From contig JAEZGU010000143.1 in NCBI GenBank assembly GCA_023416855.1, positions 1-44,864 on the forward strand: a stretch of 44,864 bases of DNA, given 5' to 3'. The position numbers and the translations under genes were made by a program. Source of the DNA: Bacillota bacterium (GTDB lineage Bacteria > Bacillota > Clostridia > Tissierellales > Sedimentibacteraceae). Shown piece by piece: positions 7,851-15,564 of the stretch; position 1 is the stretch's first letter; each line of letters begins with the position of its first letter. The notes under the pieces are model-generated. The model was not told the origin of the DNA and made no database searches. It saw only the letters and a list, made by a program, of their open reading frames with translations.

Positions 7851-8816
7851 TTATTTATTAATTTTTATTACCAAATCTTCAGGCAATGATATAATTTCAG
7901 AATATATAATGTCCCTAAAATCAATTAGGGATTTTTCGTTTATTGGGACATTATAATTGTGATAATTTTTTGCTACATCATAAAATAAATCAATGGCTGA
8001 TTGCGAAATATTTGTATACTTTTCTTTTTTTATAATATTTGCATTAGAAATATAAAACATCTTATATCCTTCATCAAGAGGGATGGTAACAATCAAATCG
8101 CTGTTCATAAGATTATTGTATTTATGGATGTTGCTGTTAACATAATTTATATTATCGATTAAATTTTTGAAAATAGAAGCCATCTCAAAATTATTGCATA
8201 ATGCCTCATTTTTCATTTTAATTGCTAATTCATCTGTAAACACTTTAGCTTTTAAAATATTTGTAAATATTTCTTTTAAACATTCTCTGTTTTCGTTAAA
8301 TACATCTTTCTCCATAGTAACAGGAAACAGATGGTATTCAAAAAAATATGACCCATTGATATTTTTAATAGGATAAATGTTTTTAAGAGAAGATATGATT
8401 TCATTTAAATAAAATTTCCTTCTGAATGGACCATAAGTATTTTCCTCTCTTTCATCAACTACAGATAGAGAATTAAATTGATTATAGTTTTTTAGCTTCA
8501 AAAAAACATAACCTTTGTCATGCTTCATTTGTGAATTAAAGATAGGCTTAATTGTCTTTATTAAGCTACATTCCAACAGTCTTGCCTCTAAATGTGTGTC
8601 AGTAACAATGTAGTCGATATCATGGACTAAATTAACCATTCTTTTTACTTTTTCCCATTTTGGATTATTTACAAAGTATGATTTTACTCTTTTATTTAAC
8701 AGTTTACTTTTTCCTATGTAAATAATATTACCTTTTGAATCCAGCATTTTATAAATGCCCGGTTTTTTAGGTATTATATTAATTTTATTTTTTAATTCAT
8801 TTGATATGCTTATCAT
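7851..8816 (-). CDS. Cho-like UvrC paralogue (GIY-YIG nuclease without the C-terminal nuclease)
   Basis: A 321-residue protein matching only the N-terminal half of UvrC. It has a GIY-YIG nuclease domain at about 10-95 (KKPGIYKML, GNIIYIGKSKLLNKRVKSYF, DYIVTDTHLEARLLE), a linker with YGPFRRKFY, and a UVR-like helix pair near residue 190-215. It lacks the RNase H-like endonuclease and the tandem helix-hairpin-helix found in the full-length uvrC at 20.2 kb. E. coli Cho has the same arrangement: it makes only the 3' incision during excision repair. The ATG at 8816 is used because AAGGTGAG lies just upstream; an in-frame GTG at 8825 is part of that site. Whether it cuts UvrB-bound lesions or acts elsewhere is open. 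Confidence 0.82.
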   Translation of the reverse strand: MISISNELKNKINIIPKKPGIYKMLDSKGNIIYIGKSKLLNKRVKSYFVNNPKWEKVKRMVNLVHDIDYIVTDTHLEARLLECSLIKTIKPIFNSQMKHDKGYVFLKLKNYNQFNSLSVVDEREENTYGPFRRKFYLNEIISSLKNIYPIKNINGSYFFEYHLFPVTMEKDVFNENRECLKEIFTNILKAKVFTDELAIKMKNEALCNNFEMASIFKNLIDNINYVNSNIHKYNNLMNSDLIVTIPLDEGYKMFYISNANIIKKEKYTNISQSAIDLFYDVAKNYHNYNVPINEKSLIDFRDIIYSEIISLPEDLVIKINK

Positions 8817-8884
8817 ATATCTCACCTTAAATATGTAATGACAATATTTTATTATAAAACAATGTTTAATACAATTAATTATTG

Positions 8885-8913
8885 TTGTGAATACAATATA
8901 ATGTGGGTATAAT
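8885..8913 (+). promoter_or_regulatory. Promoter of msrA
   Basis: TTGTGA (8885-8890), 17-bp spacer, perfect TATAAT (8908-8913), about 37 bp before the msrA start codon. Confidence 0.7.
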
Positions 8914-8950
8914 AGAACAAATGAAAGAAATTCACATAGGAGTTGTTAAA

Positions 8951-9427
8951 ATGAAAGAAATTTATTTAGCCGGAGGATGTTTTTGGGGATTGCAAGCATT
9001 TTTCGATTTACGCAAGGGCGTTAAGGAGACAGTTGTAGGATATGCTAACGGAAATACTAAAAACCCGACTTATGAACAGGTATGTACAAATACAACTGAG
9101 TTTGTTGAGGCTGTATACATAAAATACGATGAAAACGAAATAACCTTAGCTAAAATATTAGAGGATTTTTGGAAGGTTATAGACCCTACATTATTAAACA
9201 GACAGGGTGGAGATACCGGAACTCAATACAGAACAGGAATTTATTATGTAAATGAAGCAGATTTAAAAGTTATAAATGAATCATTTAATAATGAAGCATT
9301 AAAATATAATCAACCAATAGTAACAGAAGTTATGCCTCTAAGAAACTTTTATGCAGCAGAAGAATATCATCAGAAATATTTAGATAAGAACCCTACCGGT
9401 TATTGTCATATAGATTTAAGCCTATAG
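8951..9427 (+). CDS. msrA: Peptide methionine sulfoxide reductase A
   Basis: It reduces methionine-S-sulfoxide in proteins back to methionine, repairing oxidative damage; cytoplasmic. 158 aa, the usual single-domain size. The catalytic cysteine is C10 in the signature GCFWG; other family blocks are VGYANG, EAVYIKYD, RQGGDTGTQYR with the substrate-pocket residues, AAEEYHQKYL and a C-terminal GYCH that can supply the resolving Cys. ATG 8951 has a TAGGAG site and lies downstream of a clear promoter; an in-frame ATG at 8903 overlaps the -10 and is rejected. No msrB domain is fused or adjacent. Confidence 0.95.
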   Translation: MKEIYLAGGCFWGLQAFFDLRKGVKETVVGYANGNTKNPTYEQVCTNTTEFVEAVYIKYDENEITLAKILEDFWKVIDPTLLNRQGGDTGTQYRTGIYYVNEADLKVINESFNNEALKYNQPIVTEVMPLRNFYAAEEYHQKYLDKNPTGYCHIDLSL

Positions 9428-9429
9428 TA

Positions 9430-9456
9430 TAATCGCTGACTTACAGTCAGCGATTA
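9430..9456. terminator. Terminator shared by msrA and the SRAP gene
   Basis: A 12-bp perfect stem (9430-9441 with 9445-9456) with a 3-nt loop. It overlaps the end of the converging minus-strand gene and is flanked by T-rich sequence. Confidence 0.8.
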
Positions 9457-10071
9457 TTTAACTATTTCACTTAATAGTTCTGTATTATTTGTAGAAATCA
9501 TTTCGTTAATATTCTTGCCGTATAACCAATCATCAATCTCATTTTTATCAAATATTAAAGGCATTCGATGGTGTATGTGGGAAACAGAGGATTCAGCCTC
9601 TTTAGTTATAATAGTATAAAAAATATCTTCTTCAGTATTGTCGAATAAACTAAGTTGTTTTTCTTCATGTTTTGGAATAACATTGTATAATCCTGCAAAA
9701 TATAAATTTGAATTATTTTTTTTAATTCTGTATTTATATTTATCCTTAACATTTGTTTTGCTTGCATTCCACTCAAAATAAGCGGATGCAGGAACTATAC
9801 ATCTATAGCTTTTATTTAACTTTTTAAACATAAACTTTTCTTCAATAGTTTCAGCTCTTGCATTTATTATAATACCTTTACCATCCCACTTTGGAAGCCC
9901 CCATTTAGCCAATATAGGCTTCATATTCTCTTCATCCTGTATATATATTGGAGCAATGTTTGTAGGAAAAATTTCTCCGGTTTTAAAGTCGTTATAAATA
10001 TTCTTTTCAACTTCTTCTAAAATTTTTTTAAATTCTTTTGTATCAATATCAATATAATATCTTCCACACAT
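9454..10071 (-). CDS. SRAP-family (YedK/HMCES) protein, abasic-site shield
   Basis: A SOS-response-associated-peptidase family protein (205 aa). Members crosslink through Cys2 to abasic sites in single-stranded DNA and protect them. The sequence opens MCGRYY, so Cys2 is exposed after Met removal. Other conserved parts are the NIAP block, WGLPKW, NARAETIEEKFMFK, the CIVPASAYFEW segment with the active Glu, and HIHHRMP carrying the catalytic His. It converges on msrA and shares its terminator. The RBS is a GGGGGTG run just before the ATG. With uvrC, the Cho-like gene and a UDG homologue it makes the first half of the window fairly rich in DNA-repair genes, although they are not in one operon. 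Confidence 0.93.
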   Translation of the reverse strand: MCGRYYIDIDTKEFKKILEEVEKNIYNDFKTGEIFPTNIAPIYIQDEENMKPILAKWGLPKWDGKGIIINARAETIEEKFMFKKLNKSYRCIVPASAYFEWNASKTNVKDKYKYRIKKNNSNLYFAGLYNVIPKHEEKQLSLFDNTEEDIFYTIITKEAESSVSHIHHRMPLIFDKNEIDDWLYGKNINEMISTNNTELLSEIVK

Positions 10072-10287
10072 AATGCACCCCCAAAATACTTGATAGAATT
10101 ATTATAGCTATAAATCCAATATATTTAAACATAAAATTAAAATTTATATTTAGCAGAATTAAGTATCATATGATATAATGCTAATAAGTGTACAATAATT
10201 TTGGCTTCAGTTTATTGGAATATATGTTGTTACTAATTTGCTGAATGTGGCCATTTAATCAGAAGGAATTAGAATGGAGTGATGAAT

Positions 10288-10764
10288 ATGAATTTGACCT
10301 TCAGATATGCAAAAGAATCTGATACAGGGTTAATTTTGCAATTTATTAGAGATTTAGCGGAATATGAAGAAATGCTTAATGAGGTAGTTGCCACAGAGGA
10401 TACCCTAAATAAGTGGATTTTTGAGAAGAATAAGGCAGAGGTTATATTTGCTGTAGTGGATGAAGTTGAAGTCGGATTTGCACTATTTTTTCATAATTTT
10501 TCAACATTCTTAGGAAGAGCAGGCATATACCTTGAGGATTTATACGTAAGACCGGAATATAGGGGACGCGGTTATGGTAAAGCCATCCTTAAAAAACTTG
10601 CTCAAATAGCTGTGGAACGTGAATGTGGCAGATTGGAATGGTGGTGCTTAGACTGGAACAAGCCAAGCATAGATTTTTATTTATCACTAGGTGCCGAGGC
10701 TATGAGTGATTGGACAGTTTACAGAATTGCAGGCAATACACTGATAGAAATGGCAAGGGAATAG
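10288..10764 (+). CDS. GNAT-family N-acetyltransferase (diamine acetyltransferase-like)
   Basis: An acetyl-CoA-dependent N-acetyltransferase of 158 aa. GNAT motifs are clear: a strand-rich first half with VGFALFFHNFSTF, then LEDLYVRPEYRGRGYGKAIL, in which R-G-R-G-Y-G is the pyrophosphate-binding loop, and EWWCLDWNKPSIDFYLSLGA. The pattern is that of the spermidine/diamine acetyltransferase-like branch common in Firmicutes, but the acceptor amine cannot be deduced. Possible starts are GTG 10279, ATG 10282 and ATG 10288; the GGAG element at 10276-10279 is best spaced for 10288. A TATAAT at 10174-10179 may be its -10. It is monocistronic. Confidence 0.88.
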   Translation: MNLTFRYAKESDTGLILQFIRDLAEYEEMLNEVVATEDTLNKWIFEKNKAEVIFAVVDEVEVGFALFFHNFSTFLGRAGIYLEDLYVRPEYRGRGYGKAILKKLAQIAVERECGRLEWWCLDWNKPSIDFYLSLGAEAMSDWTVYRIAGNTLIEMARE

Positions 10765-10800
10765 GTAAAAAAGAACAAACAATAAAAGTAATAATATATA

Positions 10801-10829
10801 AAAGAGCATGTTTTTCCAACATGCTCTTT
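10801..10829. terminator. Bidirectional terminator
   Basis: A 12-bp perfect stem (10801-10812 with 10818-10829) with a 5-nt loop, A-rich on the left and T-rich on the right, between the GNAT gene and the converging peptidase gene. Confidence 0.8.
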
Positions 10830-10841
10830 AATTGCAAGTAT

Positions 10842-11948
10842 TTACATTGTCATTAGTTCAAGAACTACTTTTGAAGCGTTTATAAAATCATTTATGTTTA
10901 GCTGTTCATCAGTTGTGTGAGCAAGCTCCATGCCGGCTCCAATATTGACTGCTTTTATACCGTTTTGATTGAAAATATTAGCATCGCTTCCACCACCGGA
11001 AGGAATTTTTTTAACTTCAAGACCTAATTTTTCACATACACTTTCGATTGATTTTATATGCTCATCCTCATGGTCTAAAACGTATGAGAAGTAACAATAT
11101 TCTATGTTATATTCTAATTTTGCATTATTTTTGTCACAAGCATCCTGCAAGCATTTAATCATGTGCTCAGTTTGACTTTTAAGCTTGTCTGTTGAACGGC
11201 TTCTTGCTTCTGCTACTATTTCAACTAATGGTGAAACTATGTTGGTAGCACCAACTGCTTTAAATGTGCCTATGTTCGCTGTAGTTTCACTATCTATACG
11301 AAGAAGCTTCATATTTGTTACAGCTTCTGCTGCAACCATTATAGCGCTTACACCTTGTTCAGGATGTACTCCTGCATGAGAAGGTGTACCTATAATTTGT
11401 GCAGAAATTCTTGTTTGTCCCGGAGCTTCAGTAATAATATGACCAGGACCACCACCACTATCTAAGACTATTCCTTTTTTTGCAGCTAATTTAGAAAATT
11501 CAACTTCTTTAACACCATTTACTCCACCTTCTTCACAGATTGTAAAAACTATTTCAATTGGTCTGTGAGGTAGGTCATTTTCCTTTATAACTCTTAGAGC
11601 TTCTATAATTGCTGTGATACCTGCCTTGTCATCTCCACCAAGAATTGTATTTCCCTTGCTTTTGATATAACCACCGTCTATGTATGGAACTATTCCATTA
11701 CCCGGAGTAACAGTATCCATGTGTGCACTGAACATCATTGGTTCAGACTGATTAGTTCCTGGAATAAAGCAATATACATTGTTTGCGTTTGAATTTAATT
11801 TTTTGCCTGCTTCATCCGTAAAAGCATTAAATCCTAATCCTTTTAAGTCATTGACTATTCTCTCTGATATAGCTTTCTCGTTTTTGGTTTCACTATCAAT
11901 TTGTACATACTCCATAAAGTTATGAATAAGTCGCTTTTCATTTATCAT
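10842..11948 (-). CDS. M20-family zinc aminopeptidase, PepT-like
   Basis: A metallopeptidase of the M20 (peptidase T-like) family, 368 aa, expected to cleave N-terminal residues from small peptides in the cytoplasm. The di-zinc residues are visible: His in SAHMDTV, bridging Asp in LGGDDKAG, the catalytic Glu pair in ICEEGGVNG, Asp in VLDSGG, and the C-terminal His in ELAHTTDE. The middle PSHAGVHPEQG block belongs to the lid/dimerisation domain. The length and motifs match B. subtilis YqjE-type proteins better than true PepT, which is about 40 residues longer. ATG 11948 has an AGAGGTG site 5 bp upstream; an in-frame start at 11996 has none. It is divergent from the serine operon. Confidence 0.9.
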   Translation of the reverse strand: MINEKRLIHNFMEYVQIDSETKNEKAISERIVNDLKGLGFNAFTDEAGKKLNSNANNVYCFIPGTNQSEPMMFSAHMDTVTPGNGIVPYIDGGYIKSKGNTILGGDDKAGITAIIEALRVIKENDLPHRPIEIVFTICEEGGVNGVKEVEFSKLAAKKGIVLDSGGGPGHIITEAPGQTRISAQIIGTPSHAGVHPEQGVSAIMVAAEAVTNMKLLRIDSETTANIGTFKAVGATNIVSPLVEIVAEARSRSTDKLKSQTEHMIKCLQDACDKNNAKLEYNIEYCYFSYVLDHEDEHIKSIESVCEKLGLEVKKIPSGGGSDANIFNQNGIKAVNIGAGMELAHTTDEQLNINDFINASKVVLELMTM

Positions 11949-11992
11949 ATTACACCTCTTTTTATTTGCTATATCTATTATAATATATATTT

Positions 11993-12011
11993 TCAAAAAT
12001 TTCCATGAAAC
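11993..12011. repeat. Copy 1 of a 19-nt near-identical element
   Basis: A 19-nt element ending TTTCCATGAAAC that recurs with one mismatch at 15452-15470. The two copies bracket the serine operon. This copy lies between the peptidase and serC-like promoters. Confidence 0.55.
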
Positions 12012-12024
12012 TAAATTAAAATAA

Positions 12025-12053
12025 TTGATGATAATATTACTATATGTTATAAT
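12025..12053 (+). promoter_or_regulatory. Promoter of the serine-synthesis operon
   Basis: TTGATG (12025-12030), 17 bp, perfect TATAAT (12048-12053). This gives a leader of about 100 nt before the start codon at 12164. The leader has no riboswitch or T-box that I recognise. Confidence 0.7.
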
Positions 12054-12163
12054 ACCATATATTTTATTCCTGTAAATTTTGAAAAGGATGAGAAATCGAT
12101 ACCATATGTAGAATTTAGGTTATCAACTTATATGAATTGTTAATATTTAAAGGAGGATTTAAA

Positions 12164-13234
12164 ATGCAAAAAAAATTATTCATACCTGGTCCAATTGATG
12201 TAATGCCAGATGTATTGGAGCAAATGACAAAGCCTATGATAGGACATAGGTCAAAGGATGCTTCAGCAATACAAAGAAGTATCAGCGAGAAGCTTGGCGA
12301 AGTTTTTCATACTAAAGAGCAAATATTACTTTCTACTTCTTCAGGCTCAGGTTTAATGGAAGCAGCTATTAGATCATGCACAAGAAAAAGAGCAGCAGTA
12401 TTTTCTGTTGGTTCCTTCGGTGATCGTTGGTACAAAATGGCGACTTCAAACAATGTTCCAGCGGATAAATTTAGTGTTGAAATGGGAAAAGCAACTACAC
12501 CTGAAATGGTTGAAGAGGTGCTTTCAACTGGAAAGTATGACTTAATAACTATAACTCACAATGAAACATCAACAGGAGTTGAAAACCCTGTATTTGAAAT
12601 TTCAAAAGTAGTTAAAAAGTATCCAAATGTAGTTTGGTGCCTTGATACTGTAAGCTCTATGGGTGGAACTAATATACCTGTGGATGAGCTTGGAGTAGAC
12701 GTTTGTATTACATCAACACAAAAAGCATTAGGATTACCTCCGGGAATGGCTATAGCTTCAATGTCACAAAAGGCTGTGGAAGCAGCAAAACAGGGTGAAT
12801 TTAGAGGATTGTATTTAGACTTGTTAGAGCTTTACAACTACATTCAGAAAAAAGACCATCAATATCCATCTACACCTGCTTTATCTTTAATGTATGCGAT
12901 GGATTATCAATTAGGCAAAATTCTTGATGAAGGTCTTGAAATCAGATATGCAAGACATGCAGCAATGGCTGAGTATGTAAGAAATTGGGCTAAGAAACAC
13001 TTTGAACTTTTCCCAGAAGAAAAATATGCATCAAACACTCTTACAACTATTACTAACACAAAAGGTATCAATGTTGGTGATTTAAATAAAGAGCTTGGCA
13101 AAAGAGGATATCAAATATCAAACGGCTATGGCGATTTAAAAGAAAAGACTTTCAGAATATCACACATGGGCGATTACACATTAGACGATATAAAAGGATT
13201 GCTAGAAAACATAGATGATATTTTAAAATTATAA
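12164..13234 (+). CDS. Class V aminotransferase, phosphoserine aminotransferase-like
   Basis: A PLP-dependent class V aminotransferase of 356 aa. Directly before a phosphoglycerate dehydrogenase gene, it most likely converts 3-phosphohydroxypyruvate and glutamate to phosphoserine. The start of the fold (LFIPGPIDVMPDVL, MIGHRS), a TSSGSGLMEAA phosphate loop, THNETSTG, the PLP-binding Asp in CLDTVSSMGG and the Schiff-base lysine K187 in TSTQKALGLPPG are all visible. It resembles alanine:glyoxylate aminotransferase in overall pattern more than classical E. coli SerC, so serine:pyruvate or alanine:glyoxylate activity is an alternative; the operon argues for the serine route. ATG 12164 has a strong AAAGGAGG site. 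The next gene starts 16 bp downstream. Confidence 0.88.
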   Translation: MQKKLFIPGPIDVMPDVLEQMTKPMIGHRSKDASAIQRSISEKLGEVFHTKEQILLSTSSGSGLMEAAIRSCTRKRAAVFSVGSFGDRWYKMATSNNVPADKFSVEMGKATTPEMVEEVLSTGKYDLITITHNETSTGVENPVFEISKVVKKYPNVVWCLDTVSSMGGTNIPVDELGVDVCITSTQKALGLPPGMAIASMSQKAVEAAKQGEFRGLYLDLLELYNYIQKKDHQYPSTPALSLMYAMDYQLGKILDEGLEIRYARHAAMAEYVRNWAKKHFELFPEEKYASNTLTTITNTKGINVGDLNKELGKRGYQISNGYGDLKEKTFRISHMGDYTLDDIKGLLENIDDILKL

Positions 13235-13250
13235 TTTCATAGGAGATATT

Positions 13251-14165
13251 ATGTTAAGAATTTTAATTTCTGATGGTATGGAAAAAGAAGCCGTAAGCAG
13301 GCTTAAAGAAATGAATTTAGAAGTTGTTGACAAACATTACGAAAAAGAAGAGCTTTTAGAAGAAATAAAGAATTTCGACGTATTGATTGTTCGTTCAAAT
13401 ACAAAGGTTAGAAAAGATGTAATTGATGCTGCATGCACTACTGGAAAGCTAAAGCTTGTAATCCGTGGTGGTGTGGGACTTGACAACATCGATGTAGCTT
13501 ATGCAATGGAAAACGGAATTGAAGTTAAGAACACTCCTAATGCAAGCAGTATTTCTGTAGCTGAAATGGCAATTGGTCACATGTTTAACTTAGCGAGATT
13601 TATTCACAATTCAAACATTACCATGAGACAGGGACAGTGGAATAAAAAAGCATATGAAGGTATTGAACTATTTAGAAAGACTGTAGGAATTATAGGTTTT
13701 GGAAGAATAGGTAAAGAAACAGCCGATAGAGCTAGTGCATTAGGAATGAAAGTTGTTTATACAAATCGCAGAGGAGAAATAGAAGGAAGCAAGTATACAT
13801 ATTTACCAATGGATGAACTCTTAAAAACTTCAGATTTTGTATCTCTTCATATTCCTCATGGCGGCGATAAACCTCTTATAGGAAAAAGAGAGATAGAAAT
13901 GATGAAGGATGGCGCTTATCTTATTAACTGTGCAAGAGGCGGAGTAGTTGATGAAGATGCACTTCTTGAAGCTCTTAACAGCAATAAACTTGCAGGAGCT
14001 GCCATTGACGTGTTTGTAGAAGAGCCTACAAAAAATATTTCTCTAACAAGTCATGATAAAGTATCTTGTACGCCTCATATAGGTGCTTCAACAAAAGAAG
14101 CTCAAACTAGAATCGGTGATGAAATAGTAGAAATTATTTTGAACTATATAAAGGAGAATAAATAA
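13251..14165 (+). CDS. serA: D-3-phosphoglycerate dehydrogenase, short form
   Basis: It oxidises 3-phosphoglycerate to 3-phosphohydroxypyruvate with NAD+, the first step of serine synthesis. At 304 aa it is the short type: the C-terminal ACT domain that gives serine feedback inhibition is absent. Visible are VIRGGVGLDNID, the Rossmann loop GIIGFGRIGKE, NCARGGVVDE with the substrate Arg, DVFVEEP with the catalytic Glu region, and the catalytic His in TPHIGAST. An RBS (AGGAGA) lies 5 bp before the ATG. It is followed by DUF1015 with a one-base overlap (TAATG). Without the ACT domain, control must be transcriptional or through another protein, possibly the DUF1015 partner. Confidence 0.93.
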   Translation: MLRILISDGMEKEAVSRLKEMNLEVVDKHYEKEELLEEIKNFDVLIVRSNTKVRKDVIDAACTTGKLKLVIRGGVGLDNIDVAYAMENGIEVKNTPNASSISVAEMAIGHMFNLARFIHNSNITMRQGQWNKKAYEGIELFRKTVGIIGFGRIGKETADRASALGMKVVYTNRRGEIEGSKYTYLPMDELLKTSDFVSLHIPHGGDKPLIGKREIEMMKDGAYLINCARGGVVDEDALLEALNSNKLAGAAIDVFVEEPTKNISLTSHDKVSCTPHIGASTKEAQTRIGDEIVEIILNYIKENK

Positions 14166-15409
14166 TGATAGTAAAAGCTTTTAACGGTATAAGACCTACT
14201 CCTGAATTGGCTGATAAAATCGCTGCATTGCCATACGACGTTATGAACAGCCAGGAAGCAAGGATTCTAACAAAAGATAATCCTTACTCTTTTCTACATG
14301 TAGACAAAGCGGAAATAGATCTTGACCCATCTATAGATTTATATGACAAGAAAGTATATGAAAAAGCAAGAGATAATCTTGCTGGCATGATTGAAAAGGG
14401 CTGGTTAAAGCAAGATGAAAAAAAATGCTTGTACATTTACAAGCAAATAATGGGAGATCATGAACAGGCAGGTCTTGTATGCTGTCTATCTGTTGATGAT
14501 TATATTAACGATAATATTAAAAAGCATGAGCATACTAGACAAGATAAAGAAATTGACAGAATAAATCATGTTATATATTGTAATGCAAATACTGGACCTA
14601 TTTTCCTTATGCACAGAGCACAGGAACAAATAGATAAAATTAAGAATGATTATATGAAAAACAATAAGCCTGAATATGACTTTACTTCAGAAGACGGTAT
14701 TGGTCATGTAGTGTGGGTTATTGATGACAGTGAAATAATTGAAAAGCTTACTTCATTGTTCGAAGAAATTGACAGCATTTATATAGCTGACGGACATCAC
14801 AGAGCAGCATCTGCTGTTAAAGCGGCTTTAAAGAAAAGAGAAGAAAATCCTAATTTCGATGGTACTGAAGAATATAATTTTTTCTTGGGAGTATTATTCT
14901 CTCACGATGTTCTTAAGATAATGGATTATAACAGAGTTGTTAAGGATTTAAACGGTTTTTCTGAAGAAGAATTTTTAAATAAAGTTAAAGAAAAATTCAC
15001 AGTTGAGCCTTATAACAACGAAGGACAATATAGACCTGAAGGAAAACACAAATTTGGTATGTATCTAACAAACAAATGGTATGTATTGACTCCTATTAAT
15101 GGCACTTACGACGAAAATGACACTAAAAACAGCCTTGATGTTTCCATATTACAAAACAATTTATTATCACCAATACTTGGCATAGATGATCCAAGAACTG
15201 ATAAAAGAATAGATTTTGTTGGCGGAATCAGAGGCTTACAAGAGTTGGAGAGAAGAGTTAGCGAAGGAATGGCTGTAGCATTTTCTTTATGTCCTACAGA
15301 TGTAACTGACTTGATGGAAATTTCAAATCAAGGAGAGGTTATGCCTCCTAAGTCAACATGGTTTGAACCAAAGCTTAGAAGTGGATTATTTATTCACAGT
15401 CTATCATAA
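14165..15409 (+). CDS. DUF1015 family protein, serine-operon member
   Basis: A 414-residue DUF1015 protein of unknown biochemical function. Conserved features are the opening FNGIRPTPELADKIAALPYDV, the HEHTR motif near residue 120, a central IADGHHRAASA block (Asp, two His and Arg) that looks like a catalytic or metal site, and LDVSILQN and FVGG segments toward the end. There is no signal peptide or membrane segment. Its ATG overlaps the serA stop by one base, so the two are translationally coupled. The serC-like/serA/DUF1015 order recurs in anaerobic Firmicutes, which suggests a role in serine or phosphoserine metabolism, such as a phosphatase-like or regulatory activity. No serB-type phosphatase is seen here. 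Confidence 0.88.
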   Translation: MIVKAFNGIRPTPELADKIAALPYDVMNSQEARILTKDNPYSFLHVDKAEIDLDPSIDLYDKKVYEKARDNLAGMIEKGWLKQDEKKCLYIYKQIMGDHEQAGLVCCLSVDDYINDNIKKHEHTRQDKEIDRINHVIYCNANTGPIFLMHRAQEQIDKIKNDYMKNNKPEYDFTSEDGIGHVVWVIDDSEIIEKLTSLFEEIDSIYIADGHHRAASAVKAALKKREENPNFDGTEEYNFFLGVLFSHDVLKIMDYNRVVKDLNGFSEEEFLNKVKEKFTVEPYNNEGQYRPEGKHKFGMYLTNKWYVLTPINGTYDENDTKNSLDVSILQNNLLSPILGIDDPRTDKRIDFVGGIRGLQELERRVSEGMAVAFSLCPTDVTDLMEISNQGEVMPPKSTWFEPKLRSGLFIHSLS

Positions 15410-15418
15410 AAACTAATG

Positions 15419-15448
15419 AAAAGCATGTTATCAAAGACATGCTTTTTT
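15419..15448 (+). terminator. Terminator of the serine operon
   Basis: A 10-bp stem (15419-15428 with 15437-15446), 8-nt loop, then a T run, 10 bp after the DUF1015 stop. Confidence 0.8.
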
Positions 15449-15451
15449 ATA

Positions 15452-15470
15452 TCAAAATTTTCCATGAAAC
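15452..15470. repeat. Copy 2 of the 19-nt element
   Basis: Differs from 11993-12011 at one position. Its last six bases, TGAAAC, are also the -35 of the ECF-like promoter described next. Confidence 0.55.
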
Positions 15471-15490
15471 AAATTTTTGATTTTACCGTC
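15465..15490 (+). promoter_or_regulatory. ECF-sigma-type promoter (TGAAAC-N16-CGTC)
   Basis: TGAAAC at 15465-15470, exactly 16 bp, then CGTC at 15487-15490. This matches the bipartite pattern of SigW/SigM-class promoters of Firmicutes (GAAAC and CGT elements). It lies about 75 bp before the exported protein gene at 15565. No other plausible -35/-10 pair is obvious in this gap. Confidence 0.55.
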
Positions 15491-15564
15491 TAATATAAAA
15501 GAAGTAAAAAATTACCCTATTGGCCAAGGTAAGCTTCAAAAATAAAAGATATAAAGAGGTTATT

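Noticed and set aside
12006..12031. A second ECF-type promoter before the serine operon
   Set aside because: TGAAAC is present, but the bases 16-17 bp later read ATGA/TGAT, not CGT; a good housekeeping promoter lies just downstream.
12052..12107. Direct repeat ATACCATAT (12052-12060 and 12099-12107) in the serine operon leader
   Set aside because: Nine AT-rich bases are expected by chance at this composition, with no symmetry or spacing to support an operator.
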